The notes under the pieces: model-generated
Told to the model about the DNA's origin: nothing
Seen by the model: only the letters and a program-made list of their open reading frames with translations
Databases searched by the model: none
IMG/VR virus record: IMGVR_UViG_3300020578_006482
Location: 1-22,234 of that record
Source of the DNA: a virus
Direction: 5' to 3' (one strand)
Length of the DNA: 22,234 bases
Part shown: one piece after another, positions 1-8,020 of the stretch
How the letters are laid out: each line of letters begins with the position of its first letter
Numbering within the stretch: position 1 is the stretch's first letter
Program-made: the position numbers and the translations under genes

Positions 1-1582
1 CGATCTCTTCGCGTTTCTGCTTGTCGGCCTCCTTGTTGGCTTCCGCTTCTCGGATCATTCTTTCTATGTCCTTGTCGCTGAGGCCGCTGTTGGCCTGTAT
101 CTGTATCTTCTGTTCCTTGCCAGTGCCTTTGTCCTTGGCGCTGACATGCACTATGCCATTGGCGTCGATGTCGAATGTGACTTCTATCTGTGGCACGCCT
201 CTTGGGGCCGGTGCGATGCCGGTGAGTTCAAAGTTGCCCAGCAGCTTGTTGTCTGCGGCCATCTCCCTCTCGCCCTGGAACACCCTCACGCTCACGGCTG
301 GCTGATTGTTTTCTGCTGTGCTGAACACCTGGCTTTTCTTTGATGGTATTGTGGTGTTCTTGTCGATCAATCTAGTGAACACGCCACCCAGCGTTTCTAT
401 ACCAAGTGATAGCGGTGTCACATCCAGCAACACCACGTCCTTGACATCGCCCTGCAACACTCCGCCCTGCACGGCCGCTCCCAGCGCCACGACCTCATCT
501 GGGTTGACGCCTTGGTTTGGCTCCTTGCCGAATAGATTTTTCACTGCTTCCACTACCTTGGGCATCCTGGTCATGCCGCCCACCAGCAGCACTTCCTGTA
601 TGTCGCTGGTCTGCAGTTCCGCGTCCTTGATTGCTTGTTTGCAAGGTGCTATTGTTTTTTGAATGAGATGTTCCACCAATGACTCCAGTTTGGCCCTGGT
701 GATCTTCATGTTGACGTGCTTTGGACCGGTCTTGTCTGCTGTGATGAACGGCAGGTTTATCTCGGTCTGTGCTGATGATGACAGCTCGATCTTGGCTTTC
801 TCAGCTGCCTCCCTGATTCTCTGTATTGCCAGCCTGTCTGTTTTGAGATCCACGCCGGTGTCTTTTCGGAATTCCGCTATGATGTGATCCTGTACCACTG
901 AGTCAAAGTCCTCTCCGCCCAGTGCTGTGTTGCCATTGGTGCTCTTGACTTCGAACACCCCGTCGCCCAGTTCCAGTATGCTGATGTCGAACGTGCCCCC
1001 ACCCAGGTCATACACCGCTATGGTCTTGGCTTCCTTCTTGTCCATGCCATACGCCAGTGCGGCTGCTGTGGGTTCATTGATGATCCTCAACACTTCCAAT
1101 CCTGCGATCTTGCCTGCGTCCTTGGTGGCCTGCCTCTGTGCGTCGTTGAAGTAGGCTGGCACAGTGATCACTGCCTTGCTCACGGTCTGCCCCAGATATT
1201 TCTCTGCGGTCTCTTTCATCTTGGACAGCACGAATGAGCTGATCTGCGGCGGCGAGTACTTTTTGCTGCGGCTTTCCACCCAGGCATCTCCGTTGTCTGC
1301 CCTGATCACTCGATATGGTAATTTTTCTATGTCTTTCTTCAGCGCGGGGTCGTCGAAGGTTCTTCCTATCAGACGTTTCACGGCGAAGAACGTGTTCTCG
1401 CTGTTGGTCACGGCCTGCCTTTTGGCCGAATGTCCCACCAGTTTTTCACTCTCAGTGAACGCTATCACCGATGGAGTTGTTCTGTATCCTTCTTGGTTTT
1501 CTAGTATCTTGGGATTTTTGCCATCCATTATGGCCACGCACGAGTTCGTGGTGCCCAGGTCTATACCTATAATTTTGCTCAT
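1..1582 (-). CDS. dnaK: Hsp70 chaperone DnaK (3' end beyond the window)
   Basis: ATP-dependent Hsp70 chaperone that folds client proteins with DnaJ and GrpE in the cytoplasm. The reverse-strand reading starts [15 protein letters not shown], the phosphate-1 motif of the ATPase domain. It continues with the family signatures [21 protein letters not shown] and [11 protein letters not shown], then the substrate-binding domain ([28 protein letters not shown]). About 527 codons lie in the window; a typical DnaK has about 640, so roughly the last 110 residues (helical lid) are outside. The frame is open throughout. The ATG is preceded by a strong GGAGGAAA ribosome-binding site, which fixes the start. 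It lies downstream of bS21 but has its own perfect late-type promoter and a hairpin leader. The sequence is of ordinary bacterial type, which suggests acquisition from a host. Whether a partner DnaJ or GrpE exists nearby cannot be seen. Confidence 0.97.
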   Translation of the reverse strand, partial: MSKIIGIDLGTTNSCVAIMDGKNPKILENQEGYRTTPSVIAFTESEKLVGHSAKRQAVTNSENTFFAVKRLIGRTFDDPALKKDIEKLPYRVIRADNGDAWVESRSKKYSPPQISSFVLSKMKETAEKYLGQTVSKAVITVPAYFNDAQRQATKDAGKIAGLEVLRIINEPTAAALAYGMDKKEAKTIAVYDLGGGTFDISILELGDGVFEVKSTNGNTALGGEDFDSVVQDHIIAEFRKDTGVDLKTDRLAIQRIREAAEKAKIELSSSAQTEINLPFITADKTGPKHVNMKITRAKLESLVEHLIQKTIAPCKQAIKDAELQTSDIQEVLLVGGMTRMPKVVEAVKNLFGKEPNQGVNPDEVVALGAAVQGGVLQGDVKDVVLLDVTPLSLGIETLGGVFTRLIDKNTTIPSKKSQVFSTAENNQPAVSVRVFQGEREMAADNKLLGNFELTGIAPAPRGVPQIEVTFDIDANGIVHVSAKDKGTGKEQKIQIQANSGLSDKDIERMIREAEANKEADKQKREEI

Positions 1583-1602
1583 CGCATTTCCTCCTATTGT
1601 TA

Positions 1603-1644
1603 AGCAAGGTTGTATCAGACAGCCCTTTTAGGCACTGCCTTGCT
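1603..1644 (-). promoter_or_regulatory. Hairpin in the dnaK leader
   Basis: Arms AGCAAGG (1644-1638) and CCTTGCT (1609-1603) are perfect complements, with a second shorter stem (CAG...CTG plus CC/GG around a UAAAA loop) inside. The outer arm starts two bases after the late promoter box; the GGAGG site begins about 8 bases after the 3' arm and is not itself paired. It could protect the 5' end, act as a temperature- or protein-sensitive leader, or attenuate read-through from the bS21 gene. It is not the CIRCE operator (TTAGCACTC-N9-GAGTGCTAA). Confidence 0.55.
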
Positions 1645-1646
1645 GT

Positions 1647-1654
1647 TATTTATA
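1647..1654 (-). promoter_or_regulatory. T4-type late promoter for dnaK
   Basis: An exact TATAAATA on the minus strand, the consensus late promoter box of T4-like phages, read by the gp55 sigma factor with the gp45 clamp. In T4 this box covers about -13 to -6, so transcription would start near 1641 and give a leader of about 60 nt before the dnaK ATG. The motif is short, but its exact match and placement between genes make it convincing. Confidence 0.65.
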
Positions 1655-1726
1655 CAACTTAATATAGTGATTGCGGTGAGATTTTACGACCTTTTTACCA
1701 AAAAAAAATTCAAGTATTTCAAACGC

Positions 1727-2041
1727 TTATTTTTTACGCTTCAAAGTCCATGGATATGCTTCTTCCACCCACCTGCGGGTGGCCCTGCGCTTGGCCAGCA
1801 TGGCCTGCTTGCGTGCTTCTCTGCGCTTGGCGCTGCGTGGGGTAAAAGTTTCTCGCTCGCGCATCTCCTCGAACACCCTGTTCTCCTTCATCATGCGCTT
1901 GATCTTTCTGTATGCCTTGATTGCGTCACCACCCGGTGGCACATCCACGTAGTAGCCTCGGAAGCGTCGCTCCCTGTTACCATCCCTGCGATCGTCGGAC
2001 CGCATAGTGTTATTGTATATTTTGTTTGCTATGTTTTTCAT
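1727..2041 (-). CDS. rpsU: Ribosomal protein bS21, long phage form
   Basis: Small-subunit ribosomal protein that sits near the 3' end of 16S rRNA, where the anti-Shine-Dalgarno sequence lies. Residues about 38-90 ([19 protein letters not shown], then [29 protein letters not shown]) match the bS21 core. The protein has 104 residues against about 70 in bacteria: there is an arginine-rich N-terminal extension ([14 protein letters not shown]) and a basic tail ending KRKK. The chosen ATG lies inside the 3' end of clpX (32-base overlap). A TTG one codon earlier and a later ATG at 2005, just past the clpX stop, are alternatives. bS21 is among the ribosomal proteins most often found in phages; it probably joins host ribosomes and biases initiation. 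Confidence 0.88.
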   Translation of the reverse strand: MKNIANKIYNNTMRSDDRRDGNRERRFRGYYVDVPPGGDAIKAYRKIKRMMKENRVFEEMRERETFTPRSAKRREARKQAMLAKRRATRRWVEEAYPWTLKRKK

Positions 2042-3263
2042 CAACCTTGTTTTTAAATATTAGCACAGGATCCGCTCCTGCGTCAATGCAGTTCTCTGTG
2101 ATCTCTACCTTGATCACGCCCTTATTGCGCATTTCGTGTGCATCAAATTGATAGGGCAACAGGGTTGTGTCCAGTATGCTCTTCAATCCTCGTGCATTGG
2201 TTCCCAGTTCTCGTGCTTTTTTGGCAATGGCCAATTTGGCTCCCTTGGTCAGGCTGAGTTCTATATCATCCAAACCAAATAGGTATTGGTACTGCTTGAC
2301 CAAGCTGTTCTTGGGTTCCGTCAGCACGCTGACCAATTGCAGCTCGCTTAGGTTGTTCACATGCGTGACCATGGAAAACCTGCCCACGAACTCGGGTATC
2401 ATGCCATATTTGATTAGATCCTCGGGCTTGACTTCGGACAGAAAACTATTGCCTTCCTTCCTGCCTATCTCGGCACCAAATCCCATGCCGCCAGAGTGTT
2501 TCCGCTCTAGCTGCTTCTCCAGGTCAGTGAAAGCACCACCCACTATGAACAGTATGTTGCGTGTTTCAATCTCAACCATATTGCCATCCGGGTGCTTCCT
2601 GCCGCCGTGCGGAGGCACGCGGCACAGTGTGCCCTCCACTATTTTCAATAGTCCCTGCTGCACTCCCTCGCCAGAAACGTCTCGGGTGACGCTCACGCCC
2701 TCGCTCCTCTTGGCTATCTTGTCTATCTCGTCTATGAACACTATGCCCTTCTCTGTCATCTCCTTGTCGCCCTTGGCCGCGTTGTACAGCTTGCTGATCA
2801 CGTTCTCCACGTCATCGCCCACGTAGCCCGACTCTGTGAGGCTGGTGGCGTCGCTGATGGCGAATGGCACGCTGAGGTATTTGGCTATGGTCCTGGCCAG
2901 CAGCGTCTTGCCGGATCCCGTGGCGCCCAATATCAATACGTTGCTTTTCTCCAGTTCAAAATCTTCCGGCGGCATCATGATGCGCTTGTAGTGATTGCTC
3001 ACTGCCACGCTCATCACTGTCTTGGCATGGTCCTGCCCCACCACGTAGTCATCCAAGAATTCCTTTATCTTGACAGGGTTGAGCAGCTCGCCGCTTTTGA
3101 CCTTTTCTTTCTTGATCTTGACGTTGTCTTCCTCCAGTATCTCGTTGCATAGATGTATGCACTCGTTGCAGATGGACACCTTGTTGGCTCCCACTATCAT
3201 CTTGGTGACGTCTTTCCTGCTTTTGCTGCAGAACGAGCACGTGAGGTTTTCTTCGCCGCTCAT
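2010..3263 (-). CDS. clpX: ATP-dependent unfoldase ClpX
   Basis: AAA+ unfoldase that threads proteins into ClpP or remodels complexes. Seen in order: an N-terminal zinc-binding domain with C9, C12, C32 and C35; Walker A GATGSGKT (113-120); pore loop GYVG (146-149); Walker B with DEID (178-181); the RKH loop (222-224); and a sensor-2 region TNARGL. Its 417 residues equal the usual bacterial length. The ClpP-docking tripeptide, normally IGF, reads MGF (260-262), so docking to host ClpP is still plausible. No clpP is in the window, so it must use host ClpP or act alone. The start is one base after the stop of the preceding gene with no visible ribosome-binding site, which implies translational coupling. 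Confidence 0.96.
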   Translation of the reverse strand: MSGEENLTCSFCSKSRKDVTKMIVGANKVSICNECIHLCNEILEEDNVKIKKEKVKSGELLNPVKIKEFLDDYVVGQDHAKTVMSVAVSNHYKRIMMPPEDFELEKSNVLILGATGSGKTLLARTIAKYLSVPFAISDATSLTESGYVGDDVENVISKLYNAAKGDKEMTEKGIVFIDEIDKIAKRSEGVSVTRDVSGEGVQQGLLKIVEGTLCRVPPHGGRKHPDGNMVEIETRNILFIVGGAFTDLEKQLERKHSGGMGFGAEIGRKEGNSFLSEVKPEDLIKYGMIPEFVGRFSMVTHVNNLSELQLVSVLTEPKNSLVKQYQYLFGLDDIELSLTKGAKLAIAKKARELGTNARGLKSILDTTLLPYQFDAHEMRNKGVIKVEITENCIDAGADPVLIFKNKVDEKHSKQNIQ

Positions 3264-3264
3264 G

Positions 3265-3831
3265 CTATTTGCTATCTAGATTGCGTTTGATCTTTTCGAA
3301 CAGATGTGGCACTGCGGGTATCCTGTTCCTGTTGAGCACAGAGAACGCTCGTGCATCATCTTCGTTGCTGTTTATAAAATATGTCTTGGCCATGGTCAAT
3401 ATGTAGCCGCTCCACACTTTCAGTTGATTGCTGCTGTAGTCCATGTTCATAACCACCGTGGTCGCTGTCCTGCAGGCATTCAACAGCCATGCGTAATCTC
3501 TCCCCTTGGCATTGGGTCTCCAGTTCTCCAGATACTTTTCGTACTCTGCATCTTCGTCGTTGCCGAAAGGATCCAGTGCTGAGAAATTGTTGTCATCCCA
3601 TAGATACACAGTGAGATCATCAACCGGCATGTGCTTGTTCAACTGATCAGCAAAACTGTCCTTGTCTTTCTTGCTTAAATTCACGAGGCAGAAACTCTTG
3701 TTTTGATTTTGGAAGAAGCTGGGAGGGGTAACCAAGGTGATCTGTCCTGACTTCTTGCGAAGGTTCAATTTGCCCAGAGTCGGATGCTCTGTTTGTGGTA
3801 TCTCATTTGTTTTCTTGTCCGTGCTACCCAT
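3265..3831 (-). CDS. Unknown 188-aa protein upstream of clpX
   Basis: I do not recognise this protein. It is soluble-looking, without signal peptide or membrane segment. It has a basic N-terminal third ([10 protein letters not shown]), an acidic middle ([26 protein letters not shown]) and a C-terminal half with [19 protein letters not shown] and [13 protein letters not shown]. The start overlaps the end of the large membrane-protein gene by 8 bases and the stop is one base before clpX, so the three genes are co-translated. Its tight linkage to clpX makes an adaptor or substrate-handling role thinkable, but nothing in the sequence proves it. Confidence 0.8.
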   Translation of the reverse strand: MGSTDKKTNEIPQTEHPTLGKLNLRKKSGQITLVTPPSFFQNQNKSFCLVNLSKKDKDSFADQLNKHMPVDDLTVYLWDDNNFSALDPFGNDEDAEYEKYLENWRPNAKGRDYAWLLNACRTATTVVMNMDYSSNQLKVWSGYILTMAKTYFINSNEDDARAFSVLNRNRIPAVPHLFEKIKRNLDSK

Positions 3832-6088
3832 TTGAGTTCAAAATCTCCATAATAATTTTTTGGTCCTGCTCTGGCAGATCTCCCAAAGCAATTTCACCCT
3901 GTTCTATTCTAGTTATCAGATTGTTGATGCGATCCTCGATTCTTTGGCGATATTCGTTGTCGCTCAGCATCTTCTTTTTGTGTCTGGTAATTTTCTCATT
4001 TGGTAAAAGGATTTTTGGCTGCATGACTGTGGGTACATCCTGCTCATTTACTGATTGTATGGGTGGTAATATGATTTCATTCTTCTCTGGTTCCCTGATC
4101 TCCAATATCTTGCTCCAACCATTGCTCTCCACCTGCTCCTCGTTCTGAATGTAGTGTTTCTTGGGCACTCGTATCTTTTTGCCATCTTTGATCACTATGT
4201 CAAATTCTTTCAGTTCCGCGTTGTCTTCTTTGAAGCTATCTATCAGCTTGTCCAATTCCTGGTCCGTGATGTCTCTGTTTTCCACCTTGGGTTCTATGCC
4301 AAACACTTCTTTGAATTCTTGTGTGGTCATGGTGTTCAATCCGGTCTGTTCCACTGCTGTGTTCTTTGGTTCTGTTACGGCGGGGTCCGGGTGCTCGCTC
4401 AATATCAGTGCCACTGTGTGGGCCACGTCTGGCGGCAGTTGATCTGCCGTGGTATTGCCCCGCAATATATCATCCACATAGTCCTGGAAGAATGCTCTGC
4501 GGCTCGCAGTTATGGGAGGATGATTCCTGCTGTCCTCTGCCGTGACCGGATACGCTTCTAGGAACGCCGCCCTATTGATATCATCTCTTTCTTTCTTTAG
4601 ATCCTCGTCGGTGGCATTTTGAAATTTGCCGTGGATGCTGTGGAATATTTTCAATGCCTTGTCGCTCTCCGCAGGATCTGGCGTTGGCATTTTAGTTTGC
4701 TCTATGGGTTTGGCTTGTGCAACTTGTTTTTCTATCTTGATGGGCTTTTTTTTCCTAACGAAAACCTGCCCCAACCTGCCCATCAAAGACCTATTTTCTG
4801 GTTCTATGACCTCCGTGAGATCAGGCCTGATCCTGTCAGGCACATTATGTTGGGTTATTATTTCCTCAGGTCTTTTTTTTTCCGATTCTGCTTCGGTGGC
4901 CTTGATCTCTATGGCATCCTTGATCACGTAGCTGACGGAGTCGTCTGCTTTGGCTTCTTCCTTGCTTGGTGCTGTCTCTGTGGGACTGACCTCTGTCTTT
5001 TTTATTTTTTCATTGAATTTACGCAATTTGGACTGCCAGTCCTGCATGGTGGCCATTGCCTCTTCTCGAGCCAACTCTGCTTTGGCCTTGTCCATGAAAT
5101 CGTTCCATTCTTGCACTTTGGGTTCAACTTTGGGTGCCGGTGGTGCATCGATGTCCGGCTTCTCCAGGTCTATGATCTCCTTGGGCTTGATGGTCAGTGA
5201 TGGGAACCGCTGCATGAAGCTCTGGTTGGCAGCCACCAACATCAGCACGGCCAGCGGGTCGAACACGAATATGATCACTATGATCACCCATCTCACCGCC
5301 GCTTCCACGTCCACCGACTTGGCCAGGCCCAGGTCCACTGCCAGCGCCCCGATGTATTTGATGGGGCCTATCTCCGCGTCTATCTTGACCTGTGCTGACT
5401 GCAGTGGCGCCCGCTGATTGATCAGCTGCTGTATCCTCTGCTGGCTGCGTGATATCTGTGCTTCTGCCTGTGCGTTGTTGCCCTGGTTGCTGGTGGTCAG
5501 TTGACGTATCTCCCTGTCTATGGCGTCTCGCTCTTCCTTCTGTTTGTTCTTTAATTCTATGCCCTTGGCCACTTTGTCGTTGAAGAATGTGCTGGTGGCG
5601 CCCTGTGATGTGTAGGCCTCCACTTCTCGGTCCAGCTGCTTGATCTTGTCGCGCAACTGTGCTATCCGCTCACCGGATCCACCGCCCGCGCCGGAGTTTC
5701 GCTTGATGATCTCCTGCTGACGTTCGATCACATCCTGCTCGCTCTTGATCTGGCTGTTGATTATCTGTATCTGCTGCGAATTGTTGCTGCTCTGGAAGTT
5801 GGTCTCCAGGTGCGCCTTGCTGAGGAACCCAAATATGCCCATGCTGGTGATCAAGCACAGCACTATCACTGACAGGAACAGGTAGGTGCGCAGGGCCCTA
5901 TTGGTCACGTGCCAGTTTCGGTACAGCCAGGAAGCGCAGACCAGCTTGCCGGCCTCCAGCGCTGATCCCATGGCTATGACCGGCCAGTAGGCGCCGGGGA
6001 ATATGGTGGCCAGCCCCACGATGCTGTAGAAGGCCGCTATGCCGGAAATGCTGAGCGCTGACAACAGCGTCAATAACGCAATAAACAT
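3824..6088 (-). CDS. Large membrane protein with coiled coil (marine T4-like phage family)
   Basis: A 754-residue protein. Three hydrophobic segments occupy about residues 1-95 (around FIALLTLLSALSISGIAAFY, YWPVIAMGSALEAGKLVCAS and TYLFLSVIVLCLITSMGIFG). A long Q/E/K-rich coiled coil follows (about 100-235), then a fourth hydrophobic segment (VRWVIIVIIFVFDPLAVLML). The roughly 450-residue C-terminal half is charged, proline-spotted and probably cytoplasmic. From memory, the N-terminal block (SIVGLATIFPGAYWPVIAMG, SMGIFGFLSKAH) resembles a conserved unnamed protein of marine T4-like phages. A late-type motif lies 5 bases upstream of the ATG, so late expression is likely, and it leads a gene block ending with clpX and bS21. 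The function is unknown; a role in the virion or in host membrane remodelling is possible. Confidence 0.85.
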   Translation of the reverse strand: MFIALLTLLSALSISGIAAFYSIVGLATIFPGAYWPVIAMGSALEAGKLVCASWLYRNWHVTNRALRTYLFLSVIVLCLITSMGIFGFLSKAHLETNFQSSNNSQQIQIINSQIKSEQDVIERQQEIIKRNSGAGGGSGERIAQLRDKIKQLDREVEAYTSQGATSTFFNDKVAKGIELKNKQKEERDAIDREIRQLTTSNQGNNAQAEAQISRSQQRIQQLINQRAPLQSAQVKIDAEIGPIKYIGALAVDLGLAKSVDVEAAVRWVIIVIIFVFDPLAVLMLVAANQSFMQRFPSLTIKPKEIIDLEKPDIDAPPAPKVEPKVQEWNDFMDKAKAELAREEAMATMQDWQSKLRKFNEKIKKTEVSPTETAPSKEEAKADDSVSYVIKDAIEIKATEAESEKKRPEEIITQHNVPDRIRPDLTEVIEPENRSLMGRLGQVFVRKKKPIKIEKQVAQAKPIEQTKMPTPDPAESDKALKIFHSIHGKFQNATDEDLKKERDDINRAAFLEAYPVTAEDSRNHPPITASRRAFFQDYVDDILRGNTTADQLPPDVAHTVALILSEHPDPAVTEPKNTAVEQTGLNTMTTQEFKEVFGIEPKVENRDITDQELDKLIDSFKEDNAELKEFDIVIKDGKKIRVPKKHYIQNEEQVESNGWSKILEIREPEKNEIILPPIQSVNEQDVPTVMQPKILLPNEKITRHKKKMLSDNEYRQRIEDRINNLITRIEQGEIALGDLPEQDQKIIMEILNSNG

Positions 6089-6093
6089 GTGAG

Positions 6094-6101
6094 TATTTAA
6101 T
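6094..6101 (-). promoter_or_regulatory. Late-type promoter motif abutting the 754-aa membrane gene
   Basis: ATTAAATA matches the T4 late box TATAAATA at six of eight positions. It is followed by exactly five bases (CTCAC) and then the ATG. In T4 the box ends at -6, so the predicted first transcribed base is the A of the start codon. The mismatch keeps confidence moderate; the same five-base spacing recurs at 9695. Confidence 0.45.
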
Positions 6102-6152
6102 CTAACATTATGATGTATAAAATGCTATTGATTTTTCTTTTACCAAGTCTGT

Positions 6153-6160
6153 AATAAATA
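6153..6160 (+). promoter_or_regulatory. Late-type promoter motif before the 86-aa gene
   Basis: AATAAATA on the plus strand, seven of eight matches to TATAAATA, followed by seven A-rich bases and ATG. The predicted start is only about two bases ahead of the start codon. It is divergent from the late-type motif at 6094-6101, so about 80 bases serve both directions. Confidence 0.5.
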
Positions 6161-6167
6161 AAACAAA

Positions 6168-6428
6168 ATGAGCGCCAACGGCATAGCACATCTAGCAAAT
6201 AAAGAGTTGAAGCAGACCGGAAAACTGGATCTAGCAAAGCTCAAGAGAGAAGGCAACACTCTCAATGATGACGGCACGGTGGCCAGCGGACCTGATGCTA
6301 CCAAACCATTTTACAGAGACAGAAACCAATACGATATCGATCAATTACCTACAAAATATAATGGTAATAATTTAACGGATAATGCCAACGCGGGAGGACT
6401 TGTGGAAGGCCGTCCCTGGACCACTTAA
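6168..6428 (+). CDS. Small unknown 86-aa protein, late-type
   Basis: A lone plus-strand gene between two minus-strand blocks. The N-terminus MSANGIAHLANKELKQTGKL is predicted helical. The C-terminal half has the ordered pattern YDIDQLPTKYNGNNL ... NAGGLVEGRPW, tyrosine/proline/glycine-rich and typical of small structural or packaging proteins. I have an impression, not verified, that similar short proteins occur in marine uncultured phages. No signal peptide or membrane segment. A late-type motif just upstream and the absence of a Shine-Dalgarno sequence suggest late, near-leaderless expression. It ends 10 bases before the convergent lipoprotein gene. Confidence 0.75.
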   Translation: MSANGIAHLANKELKQTGKLDLAKLKREGNTLNDDGTVASGPDATKPFYRDRNQYDIDQLPTKYNGNNLTDNANAGGLVEGRPWTT

Positions 6429-6438
6429 TACAACCTAA

Positions 6439-6903
6439 TTAGTATAGAAATTTCCATTCATATAAAGAACCACCATCTCTAAATTGCAATCCTTTACACG
6501 CATTGTTCGTGAAATGCCTAGAGGTACCATTCAATTCAATATAGGATTGATATACCCTGCAACGTCCACCTGATATGGGAAAACTGTGTACCACACGCAC
6601 CTTGCCCTGCGCCAGTCTCTCTCTGCTGTGCCAAGCAGTGATCTGGCCATTTTCTGCATTGTTTAGCGCATGGAATACTGCGGATTGGTGCATCTTCTTC
6701 TCATCGTCATTGAGGCTGAATCTTAGATACTGTATGTGATTCCACATCATGCCTGGTGCGGACCATAGCTGGTTCTCGCCCAGCGTCACTGGTTCAGGAA
6801 AATTATGAAAAGTGCCCTGTGTTTCTCTGACGTAGCCCCCACTGGCACAGTTGCCTAAAAATAACAGACTACTTAATATAGTGATAACCCGGAACAATCT
6901 CAT
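6439..6903 (-). CDS. Lipoprotein of unknown function
   Basis: From MRLFR a short hydrophobic stretch leads to the lipobox LGNC, with Cys19 as the lipidation site; the mature part has about 136 residues. The residue after Cys is Ala, with no Asp sorting signal, which in proteobacteria favours the outer membrane. The mature domain has two further cysteines (GGRCRVYQSY, NACKGLQF) that could form a disulfide, and is beta-rich. An ATG three codons upstream (6912) is also possible; I preferred 6903 because GGTGG lies just before it and the n-region is typical. It overlaps the upstream secreted-protein gene, so the two are coupled. Role unknown: superinfection exclusion, outer-membrane modification or a spanin-like lysis role are candidates. 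Confidence 0.75.
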   Translation of the reverse strand: MRLFRVITILSSLLFLGNCASGGYVRETQGTFHNFPEPVTLGENQLWSAPGMMWNHIQYLRFSLNDDEKKMHQSAVFHALNNAENGQITAWHSRERLAQGKVRVVHSFPISGGRCRVYQSYIELNGTSRHFTNNACKGLQFRDGGSLYEWKFLY

Positions 6904-7207
6904 ATCCACCATCCATTCTTTTACATGCTATTGATTTCTGCTCCACCATGGTCTGCCCCAGCGGCATCATCCATGTGAAGTATTGGCAGGAATCCGCGAT
7001 ACCCATGCCATGCAAGAAATCCTTTACTCCATCCTCGCAAGTCACAGTCTCCTCGGTTTTGACGTCCACTAAGTTCCCCGCGGTATCAACCACTCGTATC
7101 TGCACCGTCTTTATGTTGCAGTATTGGTTGTTCCAGGGACCGCCCGCCTGTGTGGGCAGTGCCTGTGCAGTCAGCACAAGCAGAGCCGCCATGAATATTC
7201 TGATCAT
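6869..7207 (-). CDS. Small secreted cysteine protein
   Basis: A 112-residue protein with a clear Sec signal peptide (MIRIFMAALLVLTAQALPTQA, cleavage near residue 21-22). The mature part has about 91 residues and four cysteines (QYCNIK, TCEDG, SCQYF, ACKRM), enough for two disulfides in the periplasm. I do not recognise a family. It starts three bases after the stop of the LPP20-type gene and overlaps the following lipoprotein gene, so all three envelope proteins come from one transcript and may form a periplasm/outer-membrane assembly. Confidence 0.75.
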   Translation of the reverse strand: MIRIFMAALLVLTAQALPTQAGGPWNNQYCNIKTVQIRVVDTAGNLVDVKTEETVTCEDGVKDFLHGMGIADSCQYFTWMMPLGQTMVEQKSIACKRMDGGYEIVPGYHYIK

Positions 7208-7210
7208 GGT

Positions 7211-7771
7211 CTAGCTCTTCTTGTCTAAAACGTCTTTTGCTTTCTTATCCAGCTCGGCCGGAGATAGAGAAGAGTTTTTTCTGCTCTTGATATCAGAGAT
7301 CACTCTGTCCACATCTTCCTTGGATATACTGATCATCACGTACGATCTGTAGCTCTTGTCTCCTGTCGCGAACACTTCTTTCTTTGTGACCGCGTAGTTG
7401 ATCAATAGTGTGTCAGATATAACGTTGACCACGGTGTCCTGTGCGCCAGCCTTCACGGTTTGGCTCTCATCAGTGCCACCCTCATTCTTGGCGATTGTGG
7501 TCCTGTTGTTCATCTCACCGTTGATCCTGTCGGCCAACTTTGCCTTGGCCAATAGTATGCTCTTCTTGATGGCCAGTTCCATATCAGGGCTGACAGATTG
7601 ACCTGTCTCTTGATATATCTTACCATCAAATCCTTTGTAGTCCACGTACCAAGATGGTACCGATTCAACTGTTGCATTCTTGTTTCCATCATGCTTGATG
7701 GCGTAGGTGCTACAGTTGGCCATCAATAATAGCCCAGCAAACGCGGCACAAAGTCTAATAGACTTGTTCAT
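7211..7771 (-). CDS. LPP20-type lipoprotein
   Basis: A signal peptide ending in the lipobox LMANC puts the lipidated Cys at residue 20. The mature protein carries the LPP20 pattern: a VPSWYVD motif, then GQSVSPDMELAIKKSILLAKAKLADRI (a helix typical of this family), then a central segment and the strand YRSYVMISISKEDVDRVI. It has 186 residues in all. LPP20-family proteins are outer-membrane or surface lipoproteins in Gram-negative bacteria; some are tied to motility. The ribosome-binding site AAAGGAG sits 5 bases before the ATG. It is the second gene of a transcript that starts with a 46-aa membrane protein. Its presence in a phage suggests change of the host surface during infection. Confidence 0.75.
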   Translation of the reverse strand: MNKSIRLCAAFAGLLLMANCSTYAIKHDGNKNATVESVPSWYVDYKGFDGKIYQETGQSVSPDMELAIKKSILLAKAKLADRINGEMNNRTTIAKNEGGTDESQTVKAGAQDTVVNVISDTLLINYAVTKKEVFATGDKSYRSYVMISISKEDVDRVISDIKSRKNSSLSPAELDKKAKDVLDKKS

Positions 7772-7789
7772 TTTTCTCCTTTGGTTAGT

Positions 7790-7930
7790 TTATGATTTCA
7801 GTTTCAGTGAAACCCAATCCAACGCATATACCAGGGACTGTTTTGTCCACAGCACTATGTCTTGGATCTTGTCTGGGTGTACCAGGAACACATAGGTACC
7901 TAGCGCACCAATTATTATGCCTTTTATCAT
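7790..7930 (-). CDS. 46-aa membrane-associated small protein
   Basis: A short ORF starting MIKGIIIGALGTYVFLVHPD and ending VSLKLKS. A hydrophobic helix (about residues 3-17) is followed by an amphipathic helix with Trp and Lys. A near-consensus promoter ends six bases before the ATG, and the LPP20 gene with its own ribosome-binding site follows 18 bases after the stop; this placement is the main evidence that it is real. It resembles small phage membrane proteins (holin-like or envelope-associated) in size only. The predicted mRNA would be leaderless. Confidence 0.65.
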   Translation of the reverse strand: MIKGIIIGALGTYVFLVHPDKIQDIVLWTKQSLVYALDWVSLKLKS

Positions 7931-7936
7931 AATACT

Positions 7937-7964
7937 ATTGTAACACAAATACCAAATACGTCAA
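7937..7964 (-). promoter_or_regulatory. Sigma70-type promoter, leaderless, envelope cluster
   Basis: TTGACG (7964-7959), a 16-base spacer and TACAAT (7942-7937). Only AGTATT separates the -10 box from the ATG at 7930, so the expected start site is the start codon itself. It drives the 46-aa protein, the LPP20 lipoprotein and the two following secreted proteins. Confidence 0.75.
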
Positions 7965-8020
7965 CCAAGTTGATCTTGTATAACTGTTTGATTTTATTGG
8001 CTTTTTTAAAATATTTGTGA

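Noticed and set aside
21-1631. A row of plus-strand ORFs of 65-155 codons
   Set aside because: They are antisense to the continuous dnaK reading frame, have Ser/Leu-rich low-information translations, and none has a ribosome-binding site.
1580-1726. CIRCE-type heat-shock operator before dnaK
   Set aside because: The inverted repeat found (AGCAAGG/CCTTGCT) has a different sequence and spacing from CIRCE.
4154-5417. Plus-strand ORFs up to 193 codons opposite the 754-aa membrane gene
   Set aside because: Their Phe/Leu/Cys-rich translations are the mirror of a coiled-coil, Gln/Lys-rich coding strand; no promoter or ribosome-binding site was seen.
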